Shown here: in pieces, positions 17,132 through 25,665 of the stretch
Layout: the number at the start of each line of letters is the position of its first letter
How positions within the stretch are numbered: position 1 is the stretch's first letter
Assembly (NCBI RefSeq): GCF_003268655.1
Contig: NZ_CP029642.1
Span: 1,674,001-1,738,000, forward strand
Direction: 5' to 3'
Source of the DNA: Arthrobacter dokdonellae
GTDB lineage: Bacteria; Actinomycetota; Actinomycetes; Actinomycetales; Micrococcaceae
DNA: 64,000 bases
Position numbers and translations under genes: made by a program
The notes under the pieces: generated by a model
What the model was told of the DNA's origin: nothing
Database searches by the model: none
Seen by the model: the letters and a program-made list of their open reading frames with translations, nothing else

Positions 17132-18015
17132 GCGCAGCGGCTACGGCAGACGGAGCCGACCGCGGTGTGCCGGCCGATGGCGGCGTGCCGGACGCGCAGC
17201 CAGGGGAGGGGTCGACGTCGGACTGGCCCCAAGGCGTGACGCTCAGCTATGCCTTCGGCACCGACCGCGGACTGCGACGCGAGCTGAACGAGGACGCGTT
17301 CCTGGCGGCCGACCCCATTTTTGCTGTGGCCGACGGCATGGGCGGCCATGAGGCCGGCGAAGTGGCCAGCCGCGAATGCATCAGCGTGCTCAGCCAGCAG
17401 GAGGTGCTCGCCGCGGGATCCCGCAGCGCCACGGCCGTGGACGTGCAACTGGCCCTGCGGCAGGCGGATGCCAGGATCCGGGAACTTTCCCAGGCCCGGG
17501 CCGGGACCACGGTCACTGGTGTTGTCCTGGTCGAGGAGCGCGGGGTGCCGTACTGGCTGGTGTTCAACGTGGGTGATTCACGCACCTACCGGTTGAGCCA
17601 AGGTCGTTTTAGCCAGATCAGCGTGGACCACTCGGAGGTCCAGGAACTGGTGGACGGCGGATTCATCACGCCCGCCGAGGCACTGGTCCATCCGCGGCGC
17701 CACGTGGTGACGCGCGCCCTCGGAACCGGCCCGGACACCGAAGCCGACTACTGGCTGCTCCCTGTCGAAGACGGCGACCGGATCCTGGTCTGCTCCGACG
17801 GCCTCACCGGAGAGGTCGACGACGAAGGGATCCGCCGCGCGTTGAGCGCCCTGGACCGCCCGCAGGATGTGGTGGATTCGCTGATTCAGGCCGCGCTGCG
17901 CTCCGGCGGCCGCGACAACGTCACGCTGGTGGTGGTCGATGCCAGCCTCGGCGAAGGCACCGCCGCGCACGCAGGCGCCCAGAAGACCACCCCGCATGAG
18001 GAGAACCATGGCTGA
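17128..18015 (+). CDS. PP2C-family Ser/Thr protein phosphatase
   Basis: The 295-residue PPM/PP2C phosphatase removes phosphate from Ser/Thr in Mn/Mg-dependent fashion. Metal-site motifs are present: NEDAF (54-58), VADGMGGHEAG (67-77), SDGLTGEVDDEG (about 225-236) and GGRDNVTLVVV (about 266-276). No transmembrane segment is seen, so it is cytoplasmic, unlike PstP. Residues 1-35 are an unstructured acidic/Gly-rich leader. It overlaps the FHA remnant by 4 bp and the next FHA gene by 8 bp. This suggests an operon in which the phosphatase acts on the phosphothreonine state read by the FHA proteins. No Ser/Thr kinase gene lies in the window. Confidence 0.92.
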   Translation: MSAAATADGADRGVPADGGVPDAQPGEGSTSDWPQGVTLSYAFGTDRGLRRELNEDAFLAADPIFAVADGMGGHEAGEVASRECISVLSQQEVLAAGSRSATAVDVQLALRQADARIRELSQARAGTTVTGVVLVEERGVPYWLVFNVGDSRTYRLSQGRFSQISVDHSEVQELVDGGFITPAEALVHPRRHVVTRALGTGPDTEADYWLLPVEDGDRILVCSDGLTGEVDDEGIRRALSALDRPQDVVDSLIQAALRSGGRDNVTLVVVDASLGEGTAAHAGAQKTTPHEENHG

Positions 18016-20242
18016 CACCACCTACCGGACCGGCCATTGGCTTGGCATTGTGCGCTCGGGCGCCGTCATCGTGCTGGAAGCAGGAACCGATCCCGCCGCC
18101 GTCGGCAAGCTTTGGGAGTACCTTGGCGGCACCACTCCCACCATCCACGGCGTGCTCAGCGCCGTGACGGAAATCTTTGGCACCGACCTGACGGGCATGC
18201 CGCCCTTCGGCATCCTCGTTGCCAGCGACCGCCTGCACGTCATCCTGCGCGGCGGAATGTCGCTGGCCGTGGAGACGGGTGGCGCGCAAGACGGAGTCTC
18301 CGGCCGCGACGTCACCACGTGGAGCGAGCGCTCCCTGGCGCTGCCCGACTCGCTGGTGTTGACGCTCGACGGCGGGCTGCCGGAGGAAGGCGCCGCGCCC
18401 GGCCTGCCCGTGGGTGAGGCCGTGGTGCTGATGTCGGAGCTGCGGCGCGGCGTGCCGGCCGGGACAGGCGCTGTGAGCGGCTCCGACGAAGGGGCGCCGA
18501 TTCAGGCCGCCAATGATGCGGGCCCCGATGAGGCCGCCTTGGCAGTGGCAGTGGCGCCCACCGGCATGGACTCCGCCGCCCCCGAGGCGTCCGCCGTGCC
18601 ACCGCTGGACGCGGCCCTGCCCGGCACACCCTTCGGCAGCCCCGCGGGCGGCCTCGGATCCGTTGCGGCTGCTGGCCTGGCGGAACCGACAGGCGACCGC
18701 GAAGCTGTCGGGGACGAAGCGGACGCCGTCCGCGGCACAGGCGCAGCGGACGACGCCGGCGACGAGGAAGCGGGCGATGAACCTGTGGACGGGATCGATT
18801 CACTGGACCATGCGGCTGTGGGCGTTGAAGGTGCGGGCGCCCACCCTGACGACGACGACTACGCGGGCTTTGCCATGGCCGCGGACGCGGAGTGGAGCGC
18901 GGAGCTGGACGAGCCTTCCGGCTCCGACCACCCTGCCATCCACGACGAAACCGATGGACTCCACGATGACTTTCGCGTCGAAGCCGATGAACCCCATGGC
19001 GACGTTCACGATGCAGTCACGGACGCCGGCACTTGGGGCGGCCACGACGACGTCCAGCTTGAGTCCGGCGCCGGGGACGTCAGAGGTTCCGAAAGCACTG
19101 CGGCATTTGACGACGCAGCCGGACCGGCAGGCGGCGCCCCCGCCAACGAAGACAGCCTCTTGGGGGCCACCGAACCGCACTCGGTCGAAGACGAGGCCGG
19201 CAGGTATGACGGGAACGGCCATGATGTTCCCAAGGATGCGCGTGGCCCGGTAGCCGCCAACATTCCGCCGCAGCCACAACTGCCCCCCGCGATTGGACGC
19301 CCGTCCGTTGAACAGCCTGGAGGTGAACAGCCTGCTGCCGGATCGGAGTGGGAAGAACAGGAGGCCCAGGACGGAGCGGTGGCAGGCGGCGACGCACCTG
19401 GCGGGGACGCCCTTGGCGGCGAGACCGCACCCGGAGGGGAGGCATCTGGCGGGGAGGCACCCGGTGGGAAGGCGGCACCCGCGTGGCAGCCGCCGTCGAG
19501 CCTCCTCACGGACCCGGTGCCGGGGGGTGACGGCAGCGCCGAACGCGCTCCGGCCGCCTCTCAAACGGCCGCCGACAACTCCGACGGCACCGCCCACGGC
19601 ACCAATGACCATGACTTCAATGACACTGACGCCGACGGCTCCGTAGAATCGGAGCTCGACGGCCGGACGGTGATGGCCAACGAATTCACCGGCAGCGATG
19701 GCAGTGGTAGCGGCGCCGAAAATGGCGCCTCCGGCGCCGGGGCAGGGCCGGCGACCGCGCCGCTGGAGTCGCGCCCGGCCACCGGGCCCATGGTGCTGGC
19801 GAGGCTGTGTCCGGCCGGTCATGCCAACCCGCCGAGCCGTTCCCACTGCTCCGATTGCGGCGCCGCCATCGATTCGGAACCGCGTGAGGTGGGCAGGCCG
19901 CGGCTGGGACGCATGCACATCTCCACCGGAGAGGTGCTCGACCTGGACCATTCGCTGGTCATCGGCCGCCATCCCTCCGTCTCTCGGGTCCTGGGTGGCG
20001 TGATGCCCCGACTGGTCCAGGTGGACAGTGGCAAAGGCGACATCTCCCGCTCTCATGTGGAGGTCCGCCTCGAAGGCTGGGACGTGCTGCTGGTCGACCT
20101 CGAGGCCACCAATGGCACTGTGCTGGTCCGAGAGGGGCAGGTCCCGCGGCGTCTGGACCAGGGCGAGCAGGTCCTCCTGCGCAACGGCGACATCGCGGAC
20201 CTGGGCGACGGCGTCTCACTGGTCTTTGAAGGGCTTCTCTGA
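18008..20242 (+). CDS. Long FHA-domain protein with zinc-ribbon-like motif
   Basis: A 744-residue protein starting at ATG 18008 behind GAGGAGA. Residues 1-145 form a folded region (TYRTGHWLGIVRSGAVIVLE). Residues about 150-590 are acidic, Asp/Glu/Gly/Ala-rich and low complexity, with GGEASGGEAPGG-type repeats, probably a disordered linker. Residues 595-744 hold a possible zinc ribbon with Cys601, Cys614 and Cys617 (CPAGH...CSDC) and a complete FHA domain: VIGRHPSVSR (651-660), SRSHVEVRL (680-688) and TNGTVLV. FHA domains bind phosphothreonine. The position directly after the PP2C gene, with an 8-bp overlap, points to one phosphosignalling unit. Its output is unknown. Confidence 0.85.
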   Translation: MADTTYRTGHWLGIVRSGAVIVLEAGTDPAAVGKLWEYLGGTTPTIHGVLSAVTEIFGTDLTGMPPFGILVASDRLHVILRGGMSLAVETGGAQDGVSGRDVTTWSERSLALPDSLVLTLDGGLPEEGAAPGLPVGEAVVLMSELRRGVPAGTGAVSGSDEGAPIQAANDAGPDEAALAVAVAPTGMDSAAPEASAVPPLDAALPGTPFGSPAGGLGSVAAAGLAEPTGDREAVGDEADAVRGTGAADDAGDEEAGDEPVDGIDSLDHAAVGVEGAGAHPDDDDYAGFAMAADAEWSAELDEPSGSDHPAIHDETDGLHDDFRVEADEPHGDVHDAVTDAGTWGGHDDVQLESGAGDVRGSESTAAFDDAAGPAGGAPANEDSLLGATEPHSVEDEAGRYDGNGHDVPKDARGPVAANIPPQPQLPPAIGRPSVEQPGGEQPAAGSEWEEQEAQDGAVAGGDAPGGDALGGETAPGGEASGGEAPGGKAAPAWQPPSSLLTDPVPGGDGSAERAPAASQTAADNSDGTAHGTNDHDFNDTDADGSVESELDGRTVMANEFTGSDGSGSGAENGASGAGAGPATAPLESRPATGPMVLARLCPAGHANPPSRSHCSDCGAAIDSEPREVGRPRLGRMHISTGEVLDLDHSLVIGRHPSVSRVLGGVMPRLVQVDSGKGDISRSHVEVRLEGWDVLLVDLEATNGTVLVREGQVPRRLDQGEQVLLRNGDIADLGDGVSLVFEGLL

Positions 20243-20275
20243 GGAATGTCCGGCGGACGTCCCGCCGGACATTCC
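20243..20275 (+). terminator. Hairpin after the FHA gene
   Basis: Perfect 14-base arms (20243-20256 and 20262-20275) with a 5-base loop begin directly after the FHA stop codon. There is no clear T-run, so it may act as a terminator or an mRNA 3'-end stabiliser. Confidence 0.55.
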
Positions 20276-20313
20276 CGGGTTCAGGTTAGTCTCGGTCACC
20301 CGCGCCCGCGCCG

Positions 20314-20379
20314 CGAGGATGACGATATGGAGATTTGAGTCTGATTTATCGGCCTCAAATCTCCATATCGACATCCTCG
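20314..20379. repeat. Long palindrome between genes
   Basis: Arms 20314-20339 and 20354-20379 are 26-base inverted copies with one mismatch (8 bp, an A/A mismatch, then 17 bp) around a 14-base loop. It lies between the FHA gene hairpin and the convergent MDMPI-like gene. It shares the core GATGTCGAxAT with the palindrome at 61984-62047, so it may belong to a dispersed palindromic repeat family. It can also act as a bidirectional terminator. Confidence 0.7.
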
Positions 20380-20410
20380 GCCACCCTCGCCTGTGACGAT
20401 CGAGCCGGCG

Positions 20411-21055
20411 TCAGGACGCGCAGCGTGCGCGGAGGGTTTCGACACCCGGACCGGTGAGCTCGTCACAGTAGGCGCCGCGCCCGGCCATCGCCATGATCAG
20501 CGCCAAGGTGGTCCCGGTGACGAGCGGGCCGTCGCCTGCCACCACGGGTCCGTCGGAGGCTTCGACGCGCAGCCCCTCAATCATGCTCCGGCTGTTCACG
20601 GTGAAGTTCCGCCGGGCAAAAGAGGTGGCGACGGATCCAAGGACGTCCAGCGGCACGTCGCGGACTATCCCGAGCGGACGGCGGATGTCCTCACTGTGCA
20701 CCACCACCTCGCCCAGCCAGGCCTCGGAAGGTCCCAAGGGCGAGGTCGAACTGCCCATGACGGCGCGGAACCGCATGAGCGTTTCGGCGGGCGTCAGGCC
20801 GCGATGCTCCGCCAGGCGGCGGTCGTTGTGCAGGTCGAAGTCGAAGTGGGCCCCGATGACGCTGGAAAACCAGCGCACGGGGCCGATGCTGGCGGCGGCG
20901 GTGAGGTGGGCGGTGACGTCCTGAACGGTCCACCGGCCGCACAGGGACGGTTGCGCCCATTGGTCGTCGTTCAGCGTGGCAAGGTCCTCGGCGAGGGCAG
21001 CCCGCTCCGCATGGACAGCATGCCAAATCGTCCTGCGCAGGGAGCCTTTCGGCAT
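20411..21055 (-). CDS. DinB/MDMPI-type (mycothiol-dependent isomerase family) protein
   Basis: The 214-residue protein matches the maleylpyruvate isomerase / TIGR03083-type four-helix family: an N-terminal ERAALAEDLATLNDDQWAQP, then LCGRWTVQDVTAHLTAAASI with the His typical of the metal site, and LGEVVVHSEDIRRPLGI with further His/Glu ligands. Family members use mycothiol, the thiol of actinobacteria, or act as DinB-like metal enzymes. The reaction here is unknown. It is convergent with the FHA gene across two long hairpins. Confidence 0.8.
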   Translation of the reverse strand: MPKGSLRRTIWHAVHAERAALAEDLATLNDDQWAQPSLCGRWTVQDVTAHLTAAASIGPVRWFSSVIGAHFDFDLHNDRRLAEHRGLTPAETLMRFRAVMGSSTSPLGPSEAWLGEVVVHSEDIRRPLGIVRDVPLDVLGSVATSFARRNFTVNSRSMIEGLRVEASDGPVVAGDGPLVTGTTLALIMAMAGRGAYCDELTGPGVETLRARCAS

Positions 21056-21119
21056 GGAACCTCCGGGTGCCGGCGGGAAGGGGAACAGGATAAGCTCCGC
21101 CTGTTTTCAGTTTATAGCG

Positions 21120-21457
21120 TGCGGGGGCCTTCGGCTCGACGGCGGAGCTTGGCCCCGTCCTGGACGCCGCGCTGGCCGCGCAGGCCGGCGGGATTGCCGG
21201 TGTGATCGGCAGCGCATGGCGGGGATCAGCCGCCACCGACGCCCCGGGTCAGGTGGCTGGCGCCCGAGCTGGCGAAGGGGCTCGAGTTCGGCCTGGTTGT
21301 CGTGGTGGACCCGGTTTCGTTCGGCACCGGCACCGATGGCGCCGTGGACTGTCACGTGGCGATGACCCGGGCCATGCAGCAGCTGGATGTGCTGTGCCGG
21401 CTGAGGGCCGGTCAGGCGGGCGGCAGCGTTTCGCGCGTCCGTGATTGTGCACCATAG
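21120..21457 (+). pseudogene. Remnant of a HelD-like UvrD-family helicase (C-terminal fragment)
   Basis: Two frames of this gap encode pieces of a superfamily 1 helicase C-terminus. The first reads AELGPVLDAALAAQAGGIAG. The second, from about 21248, reads RWLAPELAKGLEFGLVVVVD, then SFGTGTDGAVDCHVAMTRAM, to the TAG at 21455-21457. AKGLEF...VVVVDP and VAMTRA are the motif V/VI signatures of HelD/UvrD helicases. The rest of the gene is absent and the frames are broken, so this is a non-functional relic. It abuts the EamA gene start at 21461. Confidence 0.7.
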
Positions 21458-21460
21458 GAT

Positions 21461-22417
21461 GTGCAGGTGAGGCACATCCCGGGTCGATTTCGATCCCTTT
21501 CCTTGAACCGGCAGGAACTTGCGCTGGTTGCGGTCACGGCTGTCTGGGGTGGGACGTTTCTGGCGGTGCATGTGGCAATGCGGTACAGCGGTCCGATGTT
21601 CTTTGTGGGGCTGCGGTTCGTGGTGGCGGGGCTCTTGGCCTGCGTGTTGTTTCGCAAGGTGTTGCCGGGGATGACCTGGGCGGACCTGGGTGCCGGGGCG
21701 GCGATCGGCATCATGATCTTTTTGGGGTACGGTCTGCAGACCTATGGCCTGCAAACGGTCGCCAGCAGCACGTCCGCGTTCCTGACCGCCCTCTATGTGC
21801 CCATGGTGCCATTCCTGCAGTGGGCGGTGTTCCGCAAGAGACCCACGGCCATGGCGTTTGTTGGAGTCGTCCTGGCCTTTGTCGGACTGGTCCTCCTTGC
21901 TGGCCCCTCTGCCGTGCGCGTGGGCCTGGGACCCGGGGACATCGCCACGTTGGTCAGCACCCTGCCGATAGCCGGAGAAATTATCCTGATCAGCTTGTTT
22001 GCCGGCAAGGTCAATCTGGGTCGGGTCACCGTGGTGCAGCTGTTCGTCTGCGGCTTCCTCGGCTTCATCGCGGTGCCCGTGGTGCATGAAGGAATTCCGG
22101 GTTTCTCCTGGGTCTGGGTGGCCACGTCGGTGGGGTTGGGGGCAGCGAGCTGCGTCATCCAGGCGACGATGAACTGGGCACAAAAGTCGGTTTCGCCCAC
22201 CCGGGCAACCATCATCTACACCGGGGAGCCCGTCTGGGCTGGAATCATCGGACGCATTGCCGGAGACCGGCTGCCGGGCGTGGCCATTGCGGGGGCGGTC
22301 CTGATTGTCTTCAGCGTCCTGGTCAGCGAAATCAGGCCGCGTTTAAGCCTTCGTCCGCGCACCAAAAGGGAAAGCCGGGCCGTAGCCCTGCCAACCCGGG
22401 ACGCTACGAGTGAATGA
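21461..22417 (+). CDS. EamA-family (DMT) permease
   Basis: The 318-residue inner-membrane protein has about ten hydrophobic segments in two EamA repeats; the first begins LALVAVTAVWGGTFLAVHVA and the second follows GPGDIATLVSTLPIAGEIIL. The conserved segment RATIIYTGEPVWAGIIG lies in the second repeat. DMT exporters move amino acids, nucleotide precursors or other metabolites; the substrate is unknown. GTG 21461 is used here, with GTG 21467 an equally possible start; no strong ribosome site is seen. A basic tail (RPRTKRESR) ends the protein. Confidence 0.85.
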   Translation: MQVRHIPGRFRSLSLNRQELALVAVTAVWGGTFLAVHVAMRYSGPMFFVGLRFVVAGLLACVLFRKVLPGMTWADLGAGAAIGIMIFLGYGLQTYGLQTVASSTSAFLTALYVPMVPFLQWAVFRKRPTAMAFVGVVLAFVGLVLLAGPSAVRVGLGPGDIATLVSTLPIAGEIILISLFAGKVNLGRVTVVQLFVCGFLGFIAVPVVHEGIPGFSWVWVATSVGLGAASCVIQATMNWAQKSVSPTRATIIYTGEPVWAGIIGRIAGDRLPGVAIAGAVLIVFSVLVSEIRPRLSLRPRTKRESRAVALPTRDATSE

Positions 22418-22453
22418 ACGGATGCGGGCCCGGACAGGTCCTGCACTTGGCTG

Positions 22454-22834
22454 TCAGCCGGGGCGCACGGCCGTGAGGCAAAAGGGGTGCCCGGCAGCGT
22501 CCAGCAACACCCGCCATTGCCTTGGGGACGGCTGGTACTCAGCAAGTGTGGCACCCAGTTCGACGGCGGCACTGGTCGAGTCTTCCAGTTCTTTCACGGC
22601 AACGTCCAGGTGCATCTGCTGCCGCTGGGGGCCGGCCGGCCAACGTGGCGCGACAAAGTTCTCGACGCGCATCAGCGTCAGCATGGGACCGGCGCCGGCG
22701 AGGGCCACCACGCCCCGATCCGGACTGGCGAAAGCCTCCGTGAGCCCGAGCAGCTGGGTGTAGAAGTCCGCCAGCTGCCCCGTGTCCGGGCAGTCAAGGG
22801 AGATGGATGCAAGTTGTCCAACGCGTTCGTTCAT
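22454..22834 (-). CDS. VOC/glyoxalase-fold protein
   Basis: The 126-residue protein begins NERVGQLASISLDCPDTGQL, passes LADFYTQLLGLTEAFASPDR and ends LLDAAGHPFCLTAV, the standard fold of small vicinal oxygen chelate proteins. ATG 22834 is chosen because upstream residues in the same frame belong to a separate alpha/beta hydrolase relic. No close functional match can be given. It is convergent with the EamA gene. Confidence 0.8.
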   Translation of the reverse strand: MNERVGQLASISLDCPDTGQLADFYTQLLGLTEAFASPDRGVVALAGAGPMLTLMRVENFVAPRWPAGPQRQQMHLDVAVKELEDSTSAAVELGATLAEYQPSPRQWRVLLDAAGHPFCLTAVRPG

Positions 22835-22867
22835 GTTTCCCAAGCTACCTTGAGGAGCGGACATGGA

Positions 22868-23053
22868 AGGCGTCCTTCGGCACGACACAACGCGAAAGCC
22901 ACGCGCCACCAGAGCGGGCGCGACCTTATGCCAGGTCGCGCCCGTCCGCGGGTGCCCATGCAGCAGGAGCACTGCCGGTCACTGCCCGCCGCGCCGCCCA
23001 TGGACGACTGCCTCGCCAACATCGATGTCCTCAACGACGAAGATCTCGAACAT
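22868..23053 (-). pseudogene. N-terminal relic of an alpha/beta hydrolase (haloacetate-dehalogenase-like)
   Basis: Reading from 23053, the frame gives MFEIFVVEDIDVGEAVVHGR, an in-frame TGA, then PAVLLLHGHPRTGATWHKVA and PALVARGFRVVS, after which similarity stops. LLLHGHPRTxxTWHKVAPAL is characteristic of haloacetate dehalogenase-type alpha/beta hydrolases. Only the first 60 or so residues remain; the nucleophile, acid and His are missing. It is fused in frame ahead of the VOC gene by decay, not by design. Confidence 0.6.
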
Positions 23054-23102
23054 CACGCCTCGTTCATCGGGATTGCCAACGGCGTTCAGTGCGTTATGGG
23101 CG

Positions 23103-23882
23103 TCAGTGCCCCGCTTCCGCCGCCGCCCTCTTCTTGGCGCTCTTCTCGGCATCCTTCTCCGCGCGCACGGCCTCGGACTCGTGCTGCTCCTCGGCCTTTT
23201 CCTGGTGGATGACGTCCGCGAAGAGCTTCTCCATTTCCTTGGCCACGCCGGCGGCGGAAGCGGGGTTCTGTCCCGTCACCAGCCGGTCCGCGACCACCAC
23301 CATCTCCTCAAAGACGCCGGCCGAGACGTGGGTCGCGCCCTGCTCCTCAAGCCTGTCCGCCAGGAAGAACGGGATGACCTTGTCCTTGCCCGCGGCGACC
23401 TCCTCGTCGTTGGTGAACGCAGCCACCTTCCGCCCCTGGACGAGGCCGAGACCGTTCTCCAACTTCACGTTCAGCAGGCCGGCCGGTCCGTGGCAGACGG
23501 CGCCCACCAGGCCGCCGGCCTCATAGACGCCTGCCACCAGCTTCTGCAGGCCCTCGCTGTCCGCGAAGTCCCACATGGTGCCGTGGCCACCCACGAGATA
23601 GACGGCGTCGTACTGTTCGGGATCGACGACGTCGACGCGGGCGGTGTTGTAGAGGCCGGCCCGGGCGGCTTCATCCTCCGTGAAGGCGACCTGGATGGGA
23701 TCGTGGGTGTCCACCTCGTCGCGAGGGGGCTGGCCGCCCTTGATGGAGGCGAAGTCGACGAAATGCCCGGAATCCTTGAACACCTTCCAGGGGTGCGCGG
23801 CCTCGGCGACGTTGTAGCCGGTCTTCTCTCCGGTATCGGCAATCTCGGAAACGCTGGTCAGTACCATGAGGATTTTCTTCAT
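23103..23882 (-). CDS. DJ-1/PfpI-superfamily protein (type 1 glutamine amidotransferase-like)
   Basis: The 260-residue cytoplasmic protein starts at ATG 23882 behind GAAAGGAGC. The DJ-1/PfpI fold is clear: KKILMVLTSVSEI, YDAVYLVGGHGTMWDFADS (about 91-109) and the nucleophile elbow GAVCHGPAGL with Cys130-His131. The family includes Hsp31-like glyoxalase III / deglycases and stress chaperones. The final 45 residues are a Glu/Lys/Ala-rich helical tail (EKAEEQHESEAVRAEKDAEK) not usual in the family. Function is probably carbonyl stress defence; the exact reaction is not shown. Confidence 0.88.
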   Translation of the reverse strand: MKKILMVLTSVSEIADTGEKTGYNVAEAAHPWKVFKDSGHFVDFASIKGGQPPRDEVDTHDPIQVAFTEDEAARAGLYNTARVDVVDPEQYDAVYLVGGHGTMWDFADSEGLQKLVAGVYEAGGLVGAVCHGPAGLLNVKLENGLGLVQGRKVAAFTNDEEVAAGKDKVIPFFLADRLEEQGATHVSAGVFEEMVVVADRLVTGQNPASAAGVAKEMEKLFADVIHQEKAEEQHESEAVRAEKDAEKSAKKRAAAEAGH

Positions 23883-24143
23883 GAAGTGCTCCTTTCGTCC
23901 AATGCCCACCCTAGGCGCGTGCCTGACAACCTGCCAGCCCACTGAACGCTCCCCGCTCAGATGCTTTGGACGCGCAGCCACTTGCGCGGGATGACTGTCC
24001 ACCCAGAAGTGGCCGTCAGGCCAGGGCCGGGAACCCCCGCGGGCATCATGCGGTTGATCTCGATCTGGGCTGCCGCCCACGGGCGCTGAGTCTCCTGATA
24101 TCAGGCAACGATGGTGTTCATCCTGTGACCCCTGAGGGAACGC

Positions 24144-24740
24144 TTACCGGTCAGATTTCTTGGACAACAGCCATTGGACTTCTTCGCTTATGAGGTCAAG
24201 TCCATTGCCGACCGGCTGGTAGCCAAGTTCGAATGCAGACGTTGAATCCAGGATCATCGGTGTCATCCAGGGGTGGCTGCCCCGATCCGGGTCACCTTCG
24301 ATGCGGGTGATCTGCCCTACCCAGGCGAGTTGGGCCGCGATGACCCCCACGATTTCCGAGGCTGTTGGCGTATCGGGGTCCGCGGCGTTGAGGATGCGGC
24401 GGCCCGGGCGCTGCGCGACGGTCTTGATCAAGGCAGCTGCATTGCTGGCGGCCGTGAGGTGATCGATGGTATCGGCCTGGGCAAGTTCGATGCGCTGGTT
24501 TCCGCCGAGCATCCTATCGACGATGCTGCTGGTTCGAGCATTTCGCGCCCGTTGGCCATGGACCTTTGATGGTCTGAGGACCGTGACGGGAAGTCCAGAA
24601 TCAAGCGCGACCTGTTCAGCAGCGACTTTGCCGGGGGCGTACCCTTCACGGGAAAACGGGTTTACGTCGTCGGAGGCAGGCGGCAACGTTGGTCCGTCTT
24701 CACGGATGGGGGCGGTGAAGCGTGGTGGTTCATCTCCATT
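24144..24740 (-). pseudogene. N-terminally truncated NAD-dependent epimerase/dehydratase (extended SDR)
   Basis: About 199 residues resemble the C-terminal two thirds of an extended SDR. The catalytic YxxxK is intact (YAPGKVAAEQ), followed by VTVLRPSKVHGQRARNA, DTIDHLTAASNAAALI and a C-terminal FELGYQPVGNGLDLISEEV. The NAD-binding Rossmann GxxGxxG half that should precede it is missing; upstream sequence diverges at about 24740 into unrelated, lower-GC DNA. It is therefore probably non-functional. The open frame is longer (to 24821), but the first 27 residues show no family similarity. Confidence 0.65.
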
Positions 24741-24799
24741 GTGACTTTTTGCTTGGATTGGCGGTCTTCGCAGTCCGGATGTGGATCCATTGCCGAACA

Positions 24800-25093
24800 T
24801 TACCCGCGACGCTCGCCCCAACCGAATTCACTCTCCGCGACGAAATCCTGCAAATCGCTGCGGAGACGGGTTGTGAAGTCGATCGCCTCTTCGGTTGGCT
24901 GAATCCAGACTCGCAGGTCCTCGTCGTGGACGATGACTCGCAGAAGCAGGTTGTCCTTGAGGATCGCTGATGAGTCGACCGGTTCATCCTTGGTCGTCAC
25001 CACGTCCAGATGGGTGCACTCGAGCTCATCCGGAGTCAAAATTGCCGCCAAGGCGGGCCTCGCGGCGCGCCAGACATCTTCGACGATCATCAT
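24800..25093 (-). CDS. Hypothetical protein, possibly a fragment
   Basis: I do not recognise this 97-residue frame, but its content looks coding: it has high GC at third positions and an ordered acidic composition (AARPALAAILTPDELECTHL; LLLRVIVHDEDLRVWIQPTE; DLQDFVAESEFGWGERRG). No ribosome site is obvious and the frame stays open upstream to 25276 without recognisable sequence. It sits between an epimerase relic and an ATPase relic, so it may be an intact small gene or a surviving part of a broken one. Confidence 0.45.
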   Translation of the reverse strand: MMIVEDVWRAARPALAAILTPDELECTHLDVVTTKDEPVDSSAILKDNLLLRVIVHDEDLRVWIQPTEEAIDFTTRLRSDLQDFVAESEFGWGERRG

Positions 25094-25405
25094 GCGTTCA
25101 TGCTCGCTGCTTTTGAGGCCCTTGACAAGAGAGGTGCCTCCCATGGGGCAACGATTTGCGGGACACCGGAGATCGTACTCGGCCGCCGGAGATGAGCATG
25201 GCCCACGCACGCAGAGGCGCCGGGTCGCGGGACCATTTCTGGTGGCGATGCAGTAATTCATTTCCGAGCTGGACATCTATATTGATGGCGAACTGCAAGC
25301 GGTAACCGAAGGAGGAGCCTGCGAACTTGCCCGCTTCGAAGCCGAAGTAGGCAGATTGCAGTATCATCCGCATCCGTTCTTTTGCGCACCGAAAGTGGCT
25401 CCAGC

Positions 25406-25600
25406 TCAGACATTGAGAACCTTGCCAGCAGCACCCGACAGATCGCCTTGGAGTCCGAATCCATTGATGGCCACGCCATTCTGCTCGGTAGACCTCGTGG
25501 TGCAGCGGGCGCCTGGCGAACCACCTTCGAGTGACAAACCGCATGCTGGGGCGATCGCTTCCACCATGGTGGATTTGCCTGACCCAAAATAGGTTCAAGC
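25406..25600 (-). pseudogene. Relic of an AAA-family ATPase (Walker A region)
   Basis: On the minus strand 25585-25406 reads GSGKSTMVEAIAPACGLSLE, then GGSPGARCTTRSTEQNG, to a TGA at 25408. GSGKST is a Walker A loop, and the following LSxEGGSxGAR-T-RSTE pattern is that of ABC-like AAA ATPases found alone in actinobacterial genomes. The frame is broken on both sides and no Walker B is found downstream. The stretch 25100-25400 has no clear gene. Confidence 0.5.
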
Positions 25601-25665
25601 ACTAGTGGTTCGTTGGCGGACCAGTCTGCAAGGACTTCCTCATCCCGGGAAAACGGGGGCCCACG

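Noticed and set aside
18800..20056. 418-residue frame antisense to the FHA gene
   Set aside because: No recognisable domain, and the sense frame has a complete FHA domain and ribosome site.
23883..24143. Possible gene between the PfpI and epimerase regions
   Set aside because: Frames on both strands lack coding features or ribosome sites; nothing recognisable was found.
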